A DNA stretch of 20,390 nt from CAZAPV01 sp964487195. GTDB lineage: Bacteria; Patescibacteriota; Patescibacteriia; SG8-24. The stretch is from contig CAZAPV010000013.1 of the NCBI GenBank assembly GCA_964487195.1, positions 1 through 20,390 of the forward strand, read 5' to 3'. The translations under genes were made by a program, and so were the position numbers. Below, one piece after another: positions 7,781-15,790 of this stretch (positions within the stretch are counted from its first letter, which is position 1; the number at the start of each line of letters is the position of its first letter). The notes under the pieces are model-generated. The model was not told the origin of the DNA and did no database searches. It was given only the letters and a program-made list of their open reading frames with translations.

Positions 7781-7811
7781 TCCCACTTATCAGACTTCGC
7801 TTCAGTCAACC

Positions 7812-8237
7812 ATGCAATTCCTCAAGGATTCCGCGACATTTTTCGACTATCATTACTGGATTAATTTTCATCCGGTGCCGCTCGGGCCGTCGCTCGTCGG
7901 CGGCGCCGTCATTTTCTTCGCGTGGTTTCTGATTGCGGCGCTCGCGCTGCGCATCGCCGCGCGGGGGATGCGGAAGAACGACCCGCTCAAAACCGACGTC
8001 CTGCGCCGCTTCAGCAAGCTGCTCGCGGCGACCGGCGCGCTCGGATTGCTGTTTCTTTTTTTCGCCTACGAACAGCTGCCGCTCTTGGGGATGCGTTTCT
8101 GGTTCCTGCTGCTGCTCGCGCTGTTCCTGATCCTGCTCGGCCGCGCGGTGGCGCACGTCGTGCGCGAGTATCCGCGGCTGCGAGCCGAATTGGATGAGCG
8201 CGCGCGGCTCGAACGGTATCTTCCGAAGAAAAAGTGA
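7812..8237 (+). CDS. Multi-pass membrane protein, unknown function
   Basis: 141 residues, no function recognised. After a short aromatic N-terminus (FFDYHYWINFHPVPLGP) there are three hydrophobic segments: about residues 30-52 (VGGAVIFFAWFLIAALAL), 70-88 (LLAATGALGLLFLFFAY) and 95-115 (MRFWFLLLLALFLILLG). The C-terminus is charged and ends in REYPRL...ERYLPKKK. The order of YW-N-P-L start, three helices and basic tail resembles, from memory, a conserved hypothetical family of Patescibacteria. ATG 7812 fits the promoter at 7752-7780; no Shine-Dalgarno is seen. yraN begins one base after its stop (TGA-T-ATG), so the two are probably co-translated. Confidence 0.8.
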   Translation: MQFLKDSATFFDYHYWINFHPVPLGPSLVGGAVIFFAWFLIAALALRIAARGMRKNDPLKTDVLRRFSKLLAATGALGLLFLFFAYEQLPLLGMRFWFLLLLALFLILLGRAVAHVVREYPRLRAELDERARLERYLPKKK

Positions 8238-8238
8238 T

Positions 8239-8598
8239 ATGTGGCGGCGGCTGCTCGGTGCCAGGGGAGAAGAGCTCGCAGCGCGCCACTTGGAAAAACT
8301 CGGTTGCCGGATCCTTGATCGCGGATGGCGGACGAAGACCGGGGAGATCGATCTCGTCGCCGAGGATGGCGGCGAGATCGTTTTCGTTGAAGTGAAAACA
8401 CGGACCGATTCCGCGTTCGGTCCGCCAGAAGAGGCGGTGACGTTCGCGAAGCGCCGCAAGCTCCGCAACACCGCGGCGGCGTACCTCGCGCGGCACCGGC
8501 TGCGCGACCGTCCGTACCGGATCGACGTCATCGCGATCACGTCCACGTCCGCCGGCACGCGGCTCGACCACTTCCGTTCGGCGGTGGAGGAAGGTTGA
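8239..8598 (+). CDS. yraN: YraN/UPF0102 family endonuclease-like protein
   Basis: 119 residues, the usual length of UPF0102 (PF02021). The family has an endonuclease-like (PD-(D/E)XK-type) fold; its cellular role is unclear, with links to DNA processing. Visible family marks are GARGEELAARHLEKLGCRIL near the N-terminus, then GEIDLVAEDGGEIVFVEVKTR, which carries the probable metal-binding Glu/Asp and the E-V-K catalytic block, and the downstream RIDVIAI strand. ATG 8239 is one base after the preceding stop. The stop codon TGA (8596-8598) lies inside the -35 box of the next promoter. Confidence 0.93.
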   Translation: MWRRLLGARGEELAARHLEKLGCRILDRGWRTKTGEIDLVAEDGGEIVFVEVKTRTDSAFGPPEEAVTFAKRRKLRNTAAAYLARHRLRDRPYRIDVIAITSTSAGTRLDHFRSAVEEG

Positions 8599-8623
8599 CC
8601 GTCGCGGCGCGAGCTGCTACGGT
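8595..8623 (+). promoter_or_regulatory. Promoter of the 173-aa protein gene, overlapping the yraN stop
   Basis: TTGACC (8595-8600), a 17-nt spacer and TACGGT (8618-8623, weaker -10). The predicted start is near 8630 and the leader contains the Shine-Dalgarno GAAAGG (8637-8642). Confidence 0.6.
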
Positions 8624-8651
8624 CGGAGTGCTCATTGAAAGGCGGTACATC

Positions 8652-9173
8652 ATGGAATTCGTTGTCACCCTCGTCTTCGCAGCCGCACTTTTCATCGCCT
8701 GCGTTGTCTCGGCGATGTTCATCGTGAACAGCATTTTCCGTCTGCTGCGCGCGCTCCTCGCCGAGCGCGGCGGCATCGTCGCGGAAGTTCGCAACCGTTG
8801 TCGGTTGATGTTCGACCGCGGGTTCCGCCGACGCGCGCGACTCACCTCGCGGTACCAAGCGATGTTCGGCCGGGTGGTCGCGGCGCAAGACGCGCCGGAC
8901 GTTTCAGTGGAGCAGTACCAACAGCTCTGCGAGCTCGCGGCGACGTTCGTCTGTGGCCTCGATGAATTCCAGATCGACGACATCGTCGCGCATCTGAACG
9001 AAACCGTTTTCCAGGGGCGGCTTTCTCCGGATGCGCAATGGGATATCCGCATATTCTTTTGGCAGAGCGAACGGCAGCTGCTCAAAGAGGATCCCCGCCT
9101 CGCCGGTTCGCACATCGATCGGATCTCCGCGCTTCTTCGCGAAAAAGATTTCCTCATACCCGCCTCCTCGTGA
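8652..9173 (+). CDS. Membrane-anchored protein of unknown function
   Basis: 173 residues, no family recognised. A single N-terminal membrane segment at about residues 3-28 (FVVTLVFAAALFIACVVSAMF) is followed by a soluble, mostly helical domain with many Arg residues (RGFRRRARLTSRYQAMFGR) and then acidic helical stretches (YQQLCELAATFVCGLDEFQIDDIVAHL). The orientation is probably N-out with the domain in the cytoplasm, by the positive-inside rule. I chose ATG 8652 because GAAAGG (8637-8642) is a good ribosome binding site nine bases upstream. A TTG at 8595 is also in frame but overlaps yraN and precedes the predicted transcription start. The unit has its own promoter and its own terminator, which overlaps its stop codon, so it is probably monocistronic. 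Confidence 0.75.
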   Translation: MEFVVTLVFAAALFIACVVSAMFIVNSIFRLLRALLAERGGIVAEVRNRCRLMFDRGFRRRARLTSRYQAMFGRVVAAQDAPDVSVEQYQQLCELAATFVCGLDEFQIDDIVAHLNETVFQGRLSPDAQWDIRIFFWQSERQLLKEDPRLAGSHIDRISALLREKDFLIPASS

Positions 9174-9182
9174 GGCGGTTTT
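9160..9182 (+). terminator. Intrinsic terminator overlapping the stop codon of the 173-aa gene
   Basis: Perfect 7-bp stem CCGCCTC (9160-9166)/GAGGCGG (9172-9178), loop CTCGT, four T (9179-9182). The stop codon TGA (9171-9173) lies at the loop/stem junction. Confidence 0.75.
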
Positions 9183-9189
9183 CATATCC

Positions 9190-9218
9190 TTTACAAATCC
9201 TGCCGGTTCATGTATGCT
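9190..9218 (+). promoter_or_regulatory. Promoter of the nusA operon
   Basis: TTTACA (9190-9195), a 17-nt spacer and TATGCT (9213-9218). The predicted start is near 9225, about 42 nt before ATG 9267 and directly ahead of a terminator-like hairpin. Confidence 0.7.
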
Positions 9219-9226
9219 TCGGATAA

Positions 9227-9256
9227 GCCTAGTTTCTGATGAAACTGGCCTTTTTT
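9227..9256 (+). terminator. Terminator-like hairpin in the nusA leader (possible attenuator)
   Basis: GCC-T-AGTTTC (9227-9236) pairs with GAAACTGGC (9241-9249) as nine base pairs with one bulged T and loop TGAT. One C follows, then six T (9251-9256). It lies between the nusA promoter and the nusA start codon. Its form is that of an intrinsic terminator; whether it terminates, or instead stabilises the mRNA 5' end, is not known. Confidence 0.6.
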
Positions 9257-9266
9257 ATACCCACCT

Positions 9267-10454
9267 ATGTCCTCCCCACTGCAACAGGCGATCAAACAGA
9301 TCAGCGAAGAGAAAAACATCCCGTACGAGTCCGTCATCGAGACGATCGAGGCGGCGCTCGCGTCGGCATTCAAGAAGGATTTCGGCGACAAGAACCAGAA
9401 CGTCAAGGTCACGTTCCACGCGGAGACCGGCGATTTCGAAGTGTACGACGTGAAGACCGTGGTCGAAGATCAGGAGCTGCCGCCGGAACCGGTCGAGGGC
9501 GAGGTCCAGCCGAAGCCGGCGTTCGTCGAACGGGCGCCGCTTGCGGAGGGAGAGCTGCCGCCTCCGGAAGAGAAGAAATTCAATCCGAAGACGGAGATCA
9601 TGATCACGCCGGCGCGCGAGACGCTGAAGCCGACCGCGGAGATCGGCGATGAGATCCGGACGAAGCTCGAAGTACCGGCGGCGTTCGGACGGATGGCCGC
9701 GCAGACCGCGAAGCAGGTGATCATCCAGCGCATCCGCGAAGCGGAACGGAGCAAGCTGTTCAACGAATTCAAGGAACGCGAACGGGAACTCGTGAACGCC
9801 ACCGTGCAGCGCCGCGAGGGCCGCATGGTGCTGATCGACCTCGGCCACGCCACCGCGGTGCTGCCGCCCGAGGAGCAGATCCCGACCGAACGGTACGCGC
9901 CGGGCGACCGCATCAAGGTGTACGTCACCGACGTCCGCATGACCACCAAAGGTCCGGAGGTCGTGGTGTCGCGCGCGCATCCGGAGATCGTCCGCAAACT
10001 GTTCTCGATGGAGATCCCCGAAGTCGCGAGCGGGATCGTCGAGATCCATGCCGTGGCGCGCGAAGCGGGATCGCGTTCCAAAGTCGCGGTTTCTTCGACG
10101 CAGGAAAACGTCGACCCGATCGGTTCGTGCATCGGCCAGCGCGGTACCCGCATCCAGACGATCATCGGCGAACTCGGCGGGGAGAAAATCGACATCATCC
10201 AGTTCGACGAAGACCCGACGAAGTTCATCATGCAGGCGCTCTCTCCGGCGAAGGTGAACGCGATCACGCTCGACGAGCCGACGCGCACCGCGAGCGTCGT
10301 CGTGAACGAAGACCAGCTGTCGCTCGCGATCGGCAAAGGCGGCCAGAACGTCCGTCTCGCCTCGCGGCTCACCGGTTGGCGGATTAACATCCTCGAAGCG
10401 AACGCCGGCGAGTCGCTGCCGGAAGCGGAGCCGGAGACGCCGGCGGCCGAATAA
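9267..10454 (+). CDS. nusA: Transcription termination/antitermination factor NusA
   Basis: 395 residues. NusA binds RNA polymerase and nascent RNA and modulates pausing, hairpin-dependent termination and antitermination. The N-terminal polymerase-binding domain spans about residues 1-170, with helix AAQTAKQVIIQRIREAERSK at its end. The S1 domain is about 174-236 (LVNATVQRREGRMVLIDLG). The KH domains follow, with GSCIGQRGTRIQTI near 287-300 and AIGKGGQNVRLASRLTG near 344-360. The N-terminal domain contains an insertion of about 40-45 residues (roughly 72-118) rich in Pro and Glu, absent from E. coli NusA as I remember it. No C-terminal AR repeats are present, as in many non-proteobacterial NusAs. 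No Shine-Dalgarno is visible. yidC starts 6 nt downstream. Confidence 0.96.
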   Translation: MSSPLQQAIKQISEEKNIPYESVIETIEAALASAFKKDFGDKNQNVKVTFHAETGDFEVYDVKTVVEDQELPPEPVEGEVQPKPAFVERAPLAEGELPPPEEKKFNPKTEIMITPARETLKPTAEIGDEIRTKLEVPAAFGRMAAQTAKQVIIQRIREAERSKLFNEFKERERELVNATVQRREGRMVLIDLGHATAVLPPEEQIPTERYAPGDRIKVYVTDVRMTTKGPEVVVSRAHPEIVRKLFSMEIPEVASGIVEIHAVAREAGSRSKVAVSSTQENVDPIGSCIGQRGTRIQTIIGELGGEKIDIIQFDEDPTKFIMQALSPAKVNAITLDEPTRTASVVVNEDQLSLAIGKGGQNVRLASRLTGWRINILEANAGESLPEAEPETPAAE

Positions 10455-10460
10455 TCGCCT

Positions 10461-11168
10461 ATGGTGCATCTCTTTCAGGTCATTTTCTACCAGCCGATCT
10501 TCAATCTCCTCATTTTTTTCTACGACGCCATTCCGGGCAAGGACATCGGGATCTCGATCATCCTGCTTACCATTCTCGTGAAATTGATCCTCTGGCCGCT
10601 CTCCGCGAAGGCGCTCAAATCGCAGAAGGCGCTCGCGGACATCCAACCGAAGGTGGAGGAATTGAAGAAACAATACGCGGGCAAGAAGGACGAACTCGCC
10701 AAGGCGATGATGGCGCTGTACTCGAAAGAGAAGGTGTCGCCGGCGTCGTCGTGCGTCGCGCTCGTCATCCAGCTGCCGGTGTTCATCGCGCTGTACCGCG
10801 CGCTCGCGAGCGGGCTGAAGTCCAGCGGTTTCGAGCTGCTGTATCCGTTCGTCAAAAATCCAGGTACAATCCATCCGTCGCTCCTCGGTTTCCTCGATCT
10901 CGCCGCGCCGAGCGTCGCGCTCGCGCTGCTCGCCGCGATCACGCAGTATTTCCAGGCGAAGATGATGGTCACGCGGCAGCAGCCCAAGGGGACGCCGGGC
11001 GCCGAAGACGAGCAGGTGCTCGCCGCGGTGAACAAGCAGATGGTGTACATGATGCCCGCGTTCACGCTGTTCCTCGGGTTCAAACTGCCGGGCGGCCTCG
11101 CGCTGTACTGGTTCATGACCAACCTCCTCGCCGTCGCGCAGCAGGCGTACTTTTTCCGCAAGAAGTGA
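10461..11168 (+). CDS. yidC: YidC/Oxa1 family membrane protein insertase
   Basis: 235 residues, the short form without the large periplasmic P1 domain of proteobacterial YidC. It inserts and folds membrane proteins, alone or with SecYEG. The conserved core is five helices: the first around residues 28-47 (ISIILLTILVKLILWPL), followed by the cytoplasmic hairpin KALADIQPKVEELKKQYAGKKDEL, then segments near 95-117 (VALVIQLPVFIALYRAL), 139-170 and the last two after residue 193 (MVYMMPAFTLFLGF and LALYWFMTNLLAVAQQ). The groove arginine usual in TM1 (R-L-I-L-x-P-L) is Lys41 here. Placed in an operon after nusA; a PRC-barrel gene follows one base after the stop (TGA-T-ATG). Confidence 0.94.
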   Translation: MVHLFQVIFYQPIFNLLIFFYDAIPGKDIGISIILLTILVKLILWPLSAKALKSQKALADIQPKVEELKKQYAGKKDELAKAMMALYSKEKVSPASSCVALVIQLPVFIALYRALASGLKSSGFELLYPFVKNPGTIHPSLLGFLDLAAPSVALALLAAITQYFQAKMMVTRQQPKGTPGAEDEQVLAAVNKQMVYMMPAFTLFLGFKLPGGLALYWFMTNLLAVAQQAYFFRKK

Positions 11169-11169
11169 T

Positions 11170-11448
11170 ATGCGTTTCCGTGACGTCGATCTGCGCGGCA
11201 TCCCCGTCGTCACGAAGAGCGGGGAAAAAATCGGGAAGCTCGTCGGTTTCGTCGTGGACGCCGAGCGCCACGAGATCGCGCAGTACGCGGTCGCGAAGTC
11301 GACGCTGCTCTCCAAAATTTTGCCTGACGAATTCCTGATCCGTCCGTCACAAGTGATCTCCATCGACGCGGAGAAGATGGTCGTCGAAGACGGCGTCGTC
11401 GCGGAAAAAGCCGCGGTCGCCGAACGCGCCGCCGGCAACGCATCTTGA
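11170..11448 (+). CDS. PRC-barrel domain protein
   Basis: 92 residues. Residues 1-70 fit one PRC barrel (PF05239): RFRDVDLRGIPVVTKSGEKIGKLVGFVVD, a hairpin, then the hydrophobic VAKSTLLSKILPDEFLI and QVISIDAEKMVVED. PRC barrels occur in RimM and in stand-alone proteins whose partners are mostly unknown. The Ala/Glu-rich tail is probably a helix. It starts one base after the yidC stop and belongs to the nusA operon by spacing. The function is not known. Confidence 0.85.
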   Translation: MRFRDVDLRGIPVVTKSGEKIGKLVGFVVDAERHEIAQYAVAKSTLLSKILPDEFLIRPSQVISIDAEKMVVEDGVVAEKAAVAERAAGNAS

Positions 11449-11469
11449 ACCGTTCAGCCGATCGTTCCT

Positions 11470-12381
11470 ATGCACGATCGTTCGCAATCCTTGCGGCGTT
11501 CGCTCCTCGCGACGCTCGCGTATTTCGACCTCTTCGAGTATCCGCTGACGCTCGTCGAGCTTCGGCGGTTCCGTTACCGTTTTTCCGAGGATGACGCGCC
11601 GCCGGATGCGGCCGAGGTCCTCGCCGCGCTGTCTGACGACGCGATCGGGGAGCGGGACGGGTATTATTTCCTCGCCGGCAAGGGCGCGATCGTCGACGAA
11701 CGCCGTCGCCGGTACCGGCTCGCGGAGAAAAAATTCGCCCGCGCGCGCCGCGTCGCCGCGTGGATGCGGCTCCTCCCGTCGGTGCGCCTCATCGCCGTCT
11801 GCAACAGTCTCGCCATTGCGAACGCCGATGAACGGAGCGACATCGACCTGTTCGTCGTCGCCCGCCGCGGAACGCTTTGGGTAACGCGGCTCGTCGCCGT
11901 CGGCACGCTCGCCATCATGGGGCTGCGTCCGGCCGGGGAAGATCACGCGGACAAGGTGTGCATGAGCTTCTTCCTTTCGGACAATCATTTGGACATTTCG
12001 GACATGGCGCAGCGCCCCGATGACACCTATTTGCGCTACTGGATCGCGACGCTCGTCCCGATCTACGATGCCGGCGACACGCACGCCGCGTTCCTCGCCG
12101 CGAATGCGTGGATCAGCGACCGTCTTCCGGCGGTTCGGCGCGATCCGCGTCCGCCCGGCGAACATGTTTCCGCTGGCGCCGTCTTCCGCCTGCTCGCGGC
12201 CGCGGAACCGTTCGCGAAGCGGCTTCAGGAGCGGATGTTTCCCGCGGAGATCCGCGATCTCGCGGGCAAAGACACGCGCGTCGTCGTGACCGACGACGTC
12301 CTGAAGTTCCACGTCAACGATCGCAGGCAGCAGTTCGAATCGTTGTTCCGCGAGCGCCTCGCCGCGCTCGGCATCCTATGA
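11470..12381 (+). CDS. Nucleotidyltransferase-like protein with N-terminal winged-helix-like segment
   Basis: 303 residues. The N-terminal 80 or so residues (AYFDLFEYPLTLVELRRF onward) look like a winged-helix segment. A polymerase-beta nucleotidyltransferase-like motif follows: NSLAIANADERSDIDLFVV, residues 112-130, where S113 and the D-x-D of SDIDLF match the family's GS...DxD metal-binding signature. The glycine of GS is Asn112. Further blocks are KVCMSFFLSDNHLDISD near residue 160 and a helical C-terminus. From memory it matches a family found in Patescibacteria genomes. Substrate and activity are unknown. It begins 21 nt after the PRC-barrel gene with no Shine-Dalgarno, and its stop overlaps the start of the ligase gene (ATGA), which implies coupled translation. 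Confidence 0.7.
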   Translation: MHDRSQSLRRSLLATLAYFDLFEYPLTLVELRRFRYRFSEDDAPPDAAEVLAALSDDAIGERDGYYFLAGKGAIVDERRRRYRLAEKKFARARRVAAWMRLLPSVRLIAVCNSLAIANADERSDIDLFVVARRGTLWVTRLVAVGTLAIMGLRPAGEDHADKVCMSFFLSDNHLDISDMAQRPDDTYLRYWIATLVPIYDAGDTHAAFLAANAWISDRLPAVRRDPRPPGEHVSAGAVFRLLAAAEPFAKRLQERMFPAEIRDLAGKDTRVVVTDDVLKFHVNDRRQQFESLFRERLAALGIL

Positions 12382-13703
12382 AAATCAACCGCCGGCAAAT
12401 CCTCACCGTGGTGTTCGGCGCGCTCGTCGCCTTCGCCCCGAGCGGGACGCGCTACATTTTCCGGATGGGGGAGATCGCCGGCCATCCGATCGAGCCGGGG
12501 ACTGTGAGCGTGTTCGGCATGGCGATCGTCGCCGTCATTTTCGTGACGATCGCGTTCGCCGCGTACGGCTGGCGCGAGTTTTACGCGCTGCGCAAGAATC
12601 ACGCCGCGCTCGCCGCGGTGCTGCTCGCCGCGCTCGCGATCGTCTCCGCGCTCCATGCCGACGACGTCGTCGCATCGCTCGCCGCGGCCGCGTACCTCGC
12701 GCTCGGCGTCGCCGTGTTCCTGACGATGCTCGTCTTCCGTCCAAATCCGCACGAAGCGCTCGGTTCGTTCGTCGGCGGCGCGGTGTTCCAGACCGTGCTC
12801 GGCGGTTACCAATTCCTGACGCAATCGTCGTTCGCATCGAAGTGGCTCGGGATGGCGTCGCATTCCGCGGACCAGCTCGGCGCGTTCGTCGTCGAAACCG
12901 ATACCGGCCGGTGGCTGCGCGCGTACGGATCGCTCGCGCATCCGAACGTGTACGGCCTGTACGTCGGCCTCGGCCTGCTCGCCTGCGTTGGCCTTGCGGC
13001 GTTCCGCGGCCACGGCAAGCATCTCCGTTTCTACGCGTTCATGCCGCTCATCGCCGCGGGGCTGCTGTTCTCGTTTTCTCGTGGCGCCATCCTTGCCGTC
13101 GCGGCCGGGTTCGTCTGGATGGCGGTGAGCGCGTACACGAGCGACGCCGCGCCGACGTACCGCACGATCATCGCGCCATCGTTCATCATCATCGCCGCGA
13201 CATTCGCCGTGCTCGGCGGATTCTACGCCGAGCCGCTCATGACGCGCGCGACCGCGCAGGGACGGCTTGAGGCGCGTTCGATCGCGGATCGCGAAGGGTT
13301 CATCGGCGATGCGGTGCTGCTGTTCGAAGATCATTCGCTCGGCGGGGTCGGGATGGGACGGATGCCGTTCGCCGTGCGGCGCGAGATCGATCCGAACCGC
13401 GCGTGGTGGGAGTACGATTACGTGCACGACGTGCCGATGCTCGTCGCCGTCGAAACCGGCGCGATCGGCCTGCTCGCGTGGCTCGCGTTCGTCGGCTTCA
13501 CGTTCGCCGCGATGGTCGACCGGCTGTCGCGCAAAGCCGCCGCGTCCACCGGCGTCACCGTCTACGCCGCGGCGTTCATCGCGCTCGTCATCTCGTCGCT
13601 GTTCGACCATTTCCTGTGGTCCTCATGGATCGGCCAGATTCTGTTCTGGATCATCGCCGGGCTGCTCCACGCCGCCTATCTCGACCTAAAAAAGAGGGCT
13701 TGA
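12378..13703 (+). CDS. O-antigen ligase family membrane protein
   Basis: 441 residues with about ten hydrophobic segments. It resembles O-antigen ligase/Wzy-type polymerases (PF04932), which join or polymerise lipid-linked glycans on the outer face of the membrane. Marks seen are GSLAHPNVYGLYVGLGLL (the H-P-N signature) near residue 190, FSRGAILAVAAGF (S-R-G) near 230, then RLEARSIADREGFIGDAVLL and HSLGGVGMGRMPFA (family W/R...GVG.G block), and HDVPMLVAVETGAIGLLAW (H....E.G..GL). The start ATG 12378 overlaps the preceding stop. The frame is open upstream but lies inside the previous gene. The stop TGA (13701-13703) forms part of the groES -35 box. Acceptor and glycan are unknown. Confidence 0.85.
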   Translation: MKINRRQILTVVFGALVAFAPSGTRYIFRMGEIAGHPIEPGTVSVFGMAIVAVIFVTIAFAAYGWREFYALRKNHAALAAVLLAALAIVSALHADDVVASLAAAAYLALGVAVFLTMLVFRPNPHEALGSFVGGAVFQTVLGGYQFLTQSSFASKWLGMASHSADQLGAFVVETDTGRWLRAYGSLAHPNVYGLYVGLGLLACVGLAAFRGHGKHLRFYAFMPLIAAGLLFSFSRGAILAVAAGFVWMAVSAYTSDAAPTYRTIIAPSFIIIAATFAVLGGFYAEPLMTRATAQGRLEARSIADREGFIGDAVLLFEDHSLGGVGMGRMPFAVRREIDPNRAWWEYDYVHDVPMLVAVETGAIGLLAWLAFVGFTFAAMVDRLSRKAAASTGVTVYAAAFIALVISSLFDHFLWSSWIGQILFWIIAGLLHAAYLDLKKRA

Positions 13704-13729
13704 CTTTTCCTGATTTCCGCCCATAATAC
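13700..13729 (+). promoter_or_regulatory. Promoter of groES-groEL
   Basis: TTGACT (13700-13705), overlapping the preceding stop codon. The -10 is CATAAT (13722-13727, 16-nt spacer) or TAATAC (13724-13729, 18-nt spacer). The leader is about 17 nt. No CIRCE inverted repeat (TTAGCACTC-N9-GAGTGCTAA) is present. Confidence 0.7.
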
Positions 13730-13751
13730 GGCTGTAATTGAGTTTTCCACT

Positions 13752-14042
13752 ATGCATGTGCAACCGTTATCCGATCGCGTCCTGGTGAAGCCGCTCGCGG
13801 CGACCGAGACCACGAAAGCGGGGATCATAATCCCCGACACCGTCGAAAAAGAAAAACCGGAGAAAGGCGAAGTGATCGCCGTCGGTCCGGGCAGGATGCT
13901 CGACGGCGGCAGCCGCGCAGCGATGACCGTGAAACCAGGCGACAAGGTCGTATTCAAGAAATACTCCCCGGACGAACTGAAGGTCGACGGGCAGGACTTA
14001 CTCATCCTCGAGGAATCCGACATTCTCGCGGTACTGGCGTAA
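13752..14042 (+). CDS. groES: Co-chaperonin GroES
   Basis: 96 residues, normal for GroES. It is the heptameric lid of the GroEL folding chamber. The conserved N-terminal strand is QPLSDRVLVKPL and the mobile loop (residues 18-33: ETTKAGIIIPDTVEKE) contains the GIIIPD tripeptide region that docks onto GroEL. The C-terminal block is GDKVVFKKYSPDELKVDGQDLLILEESDILAVL. A promoter lies directly upstream and groEL begins 3 nt after the stop (TAA-TCT-ATG). Confidence 0.97.
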   Translation: MHVQPLSDRVLVKPLAATETTKAGIIIPDTVEKEKPEKGEVIAVGPGRMLDGGSRAAMTVKPGDKVVFKKYSPDELKVDGQDLLILEESDILAVLA

Positions 14043-14045
14043 TCT

Positions 14046-15686
<1,641 letters not shown>

Positions 15687-15691
15687 GGAGC

Positions 15692-15725
15692 AAAAAAACG
15701 CCCCGACTCTGTCGAGGGCGTTTTT
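15692..15725 (+). terminator. Intrinsic terminator after groEL
   Basis: AACGCCC (15697-15703) pairs with GGGCGTT (15716-15722), extended inside by CGA/TCG with one bulge and a five-base loop. The flanking A run (15692-15698) and T run (15721-15725) make it potentially bidirectional. Confidence 0.88.
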
Positions 15726-15729
15726 CGTA

Positions 15730-15758
15730 TTGATTATGTCGTACCTGTATGCAATAAT
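15730..15758 (+). promoter_or_regulatory. Promoter of the HTH-like gene
   Basis: TTGATT (15730-15735), a 17-nt spacer and AATAAT (15753-15758). The predicted start is near 15765, with a leader of about 26 nt carrying a strong Shine-Dalgarno AGGAG (15778-15782). Confidence 0.65.
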
Positions 15759-15790
15759 GTGCCGGTGTTCCTTCCACAGGAGATCGAATC

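Noticed and set aside
9255..11438. 727-codon minus-strand frame opposite nusA, yidC and the PRC-barrel gene
   Set aside because: It spans three genuine genes on the other strand and has Arg/Asp/His-biased composition with no domain.
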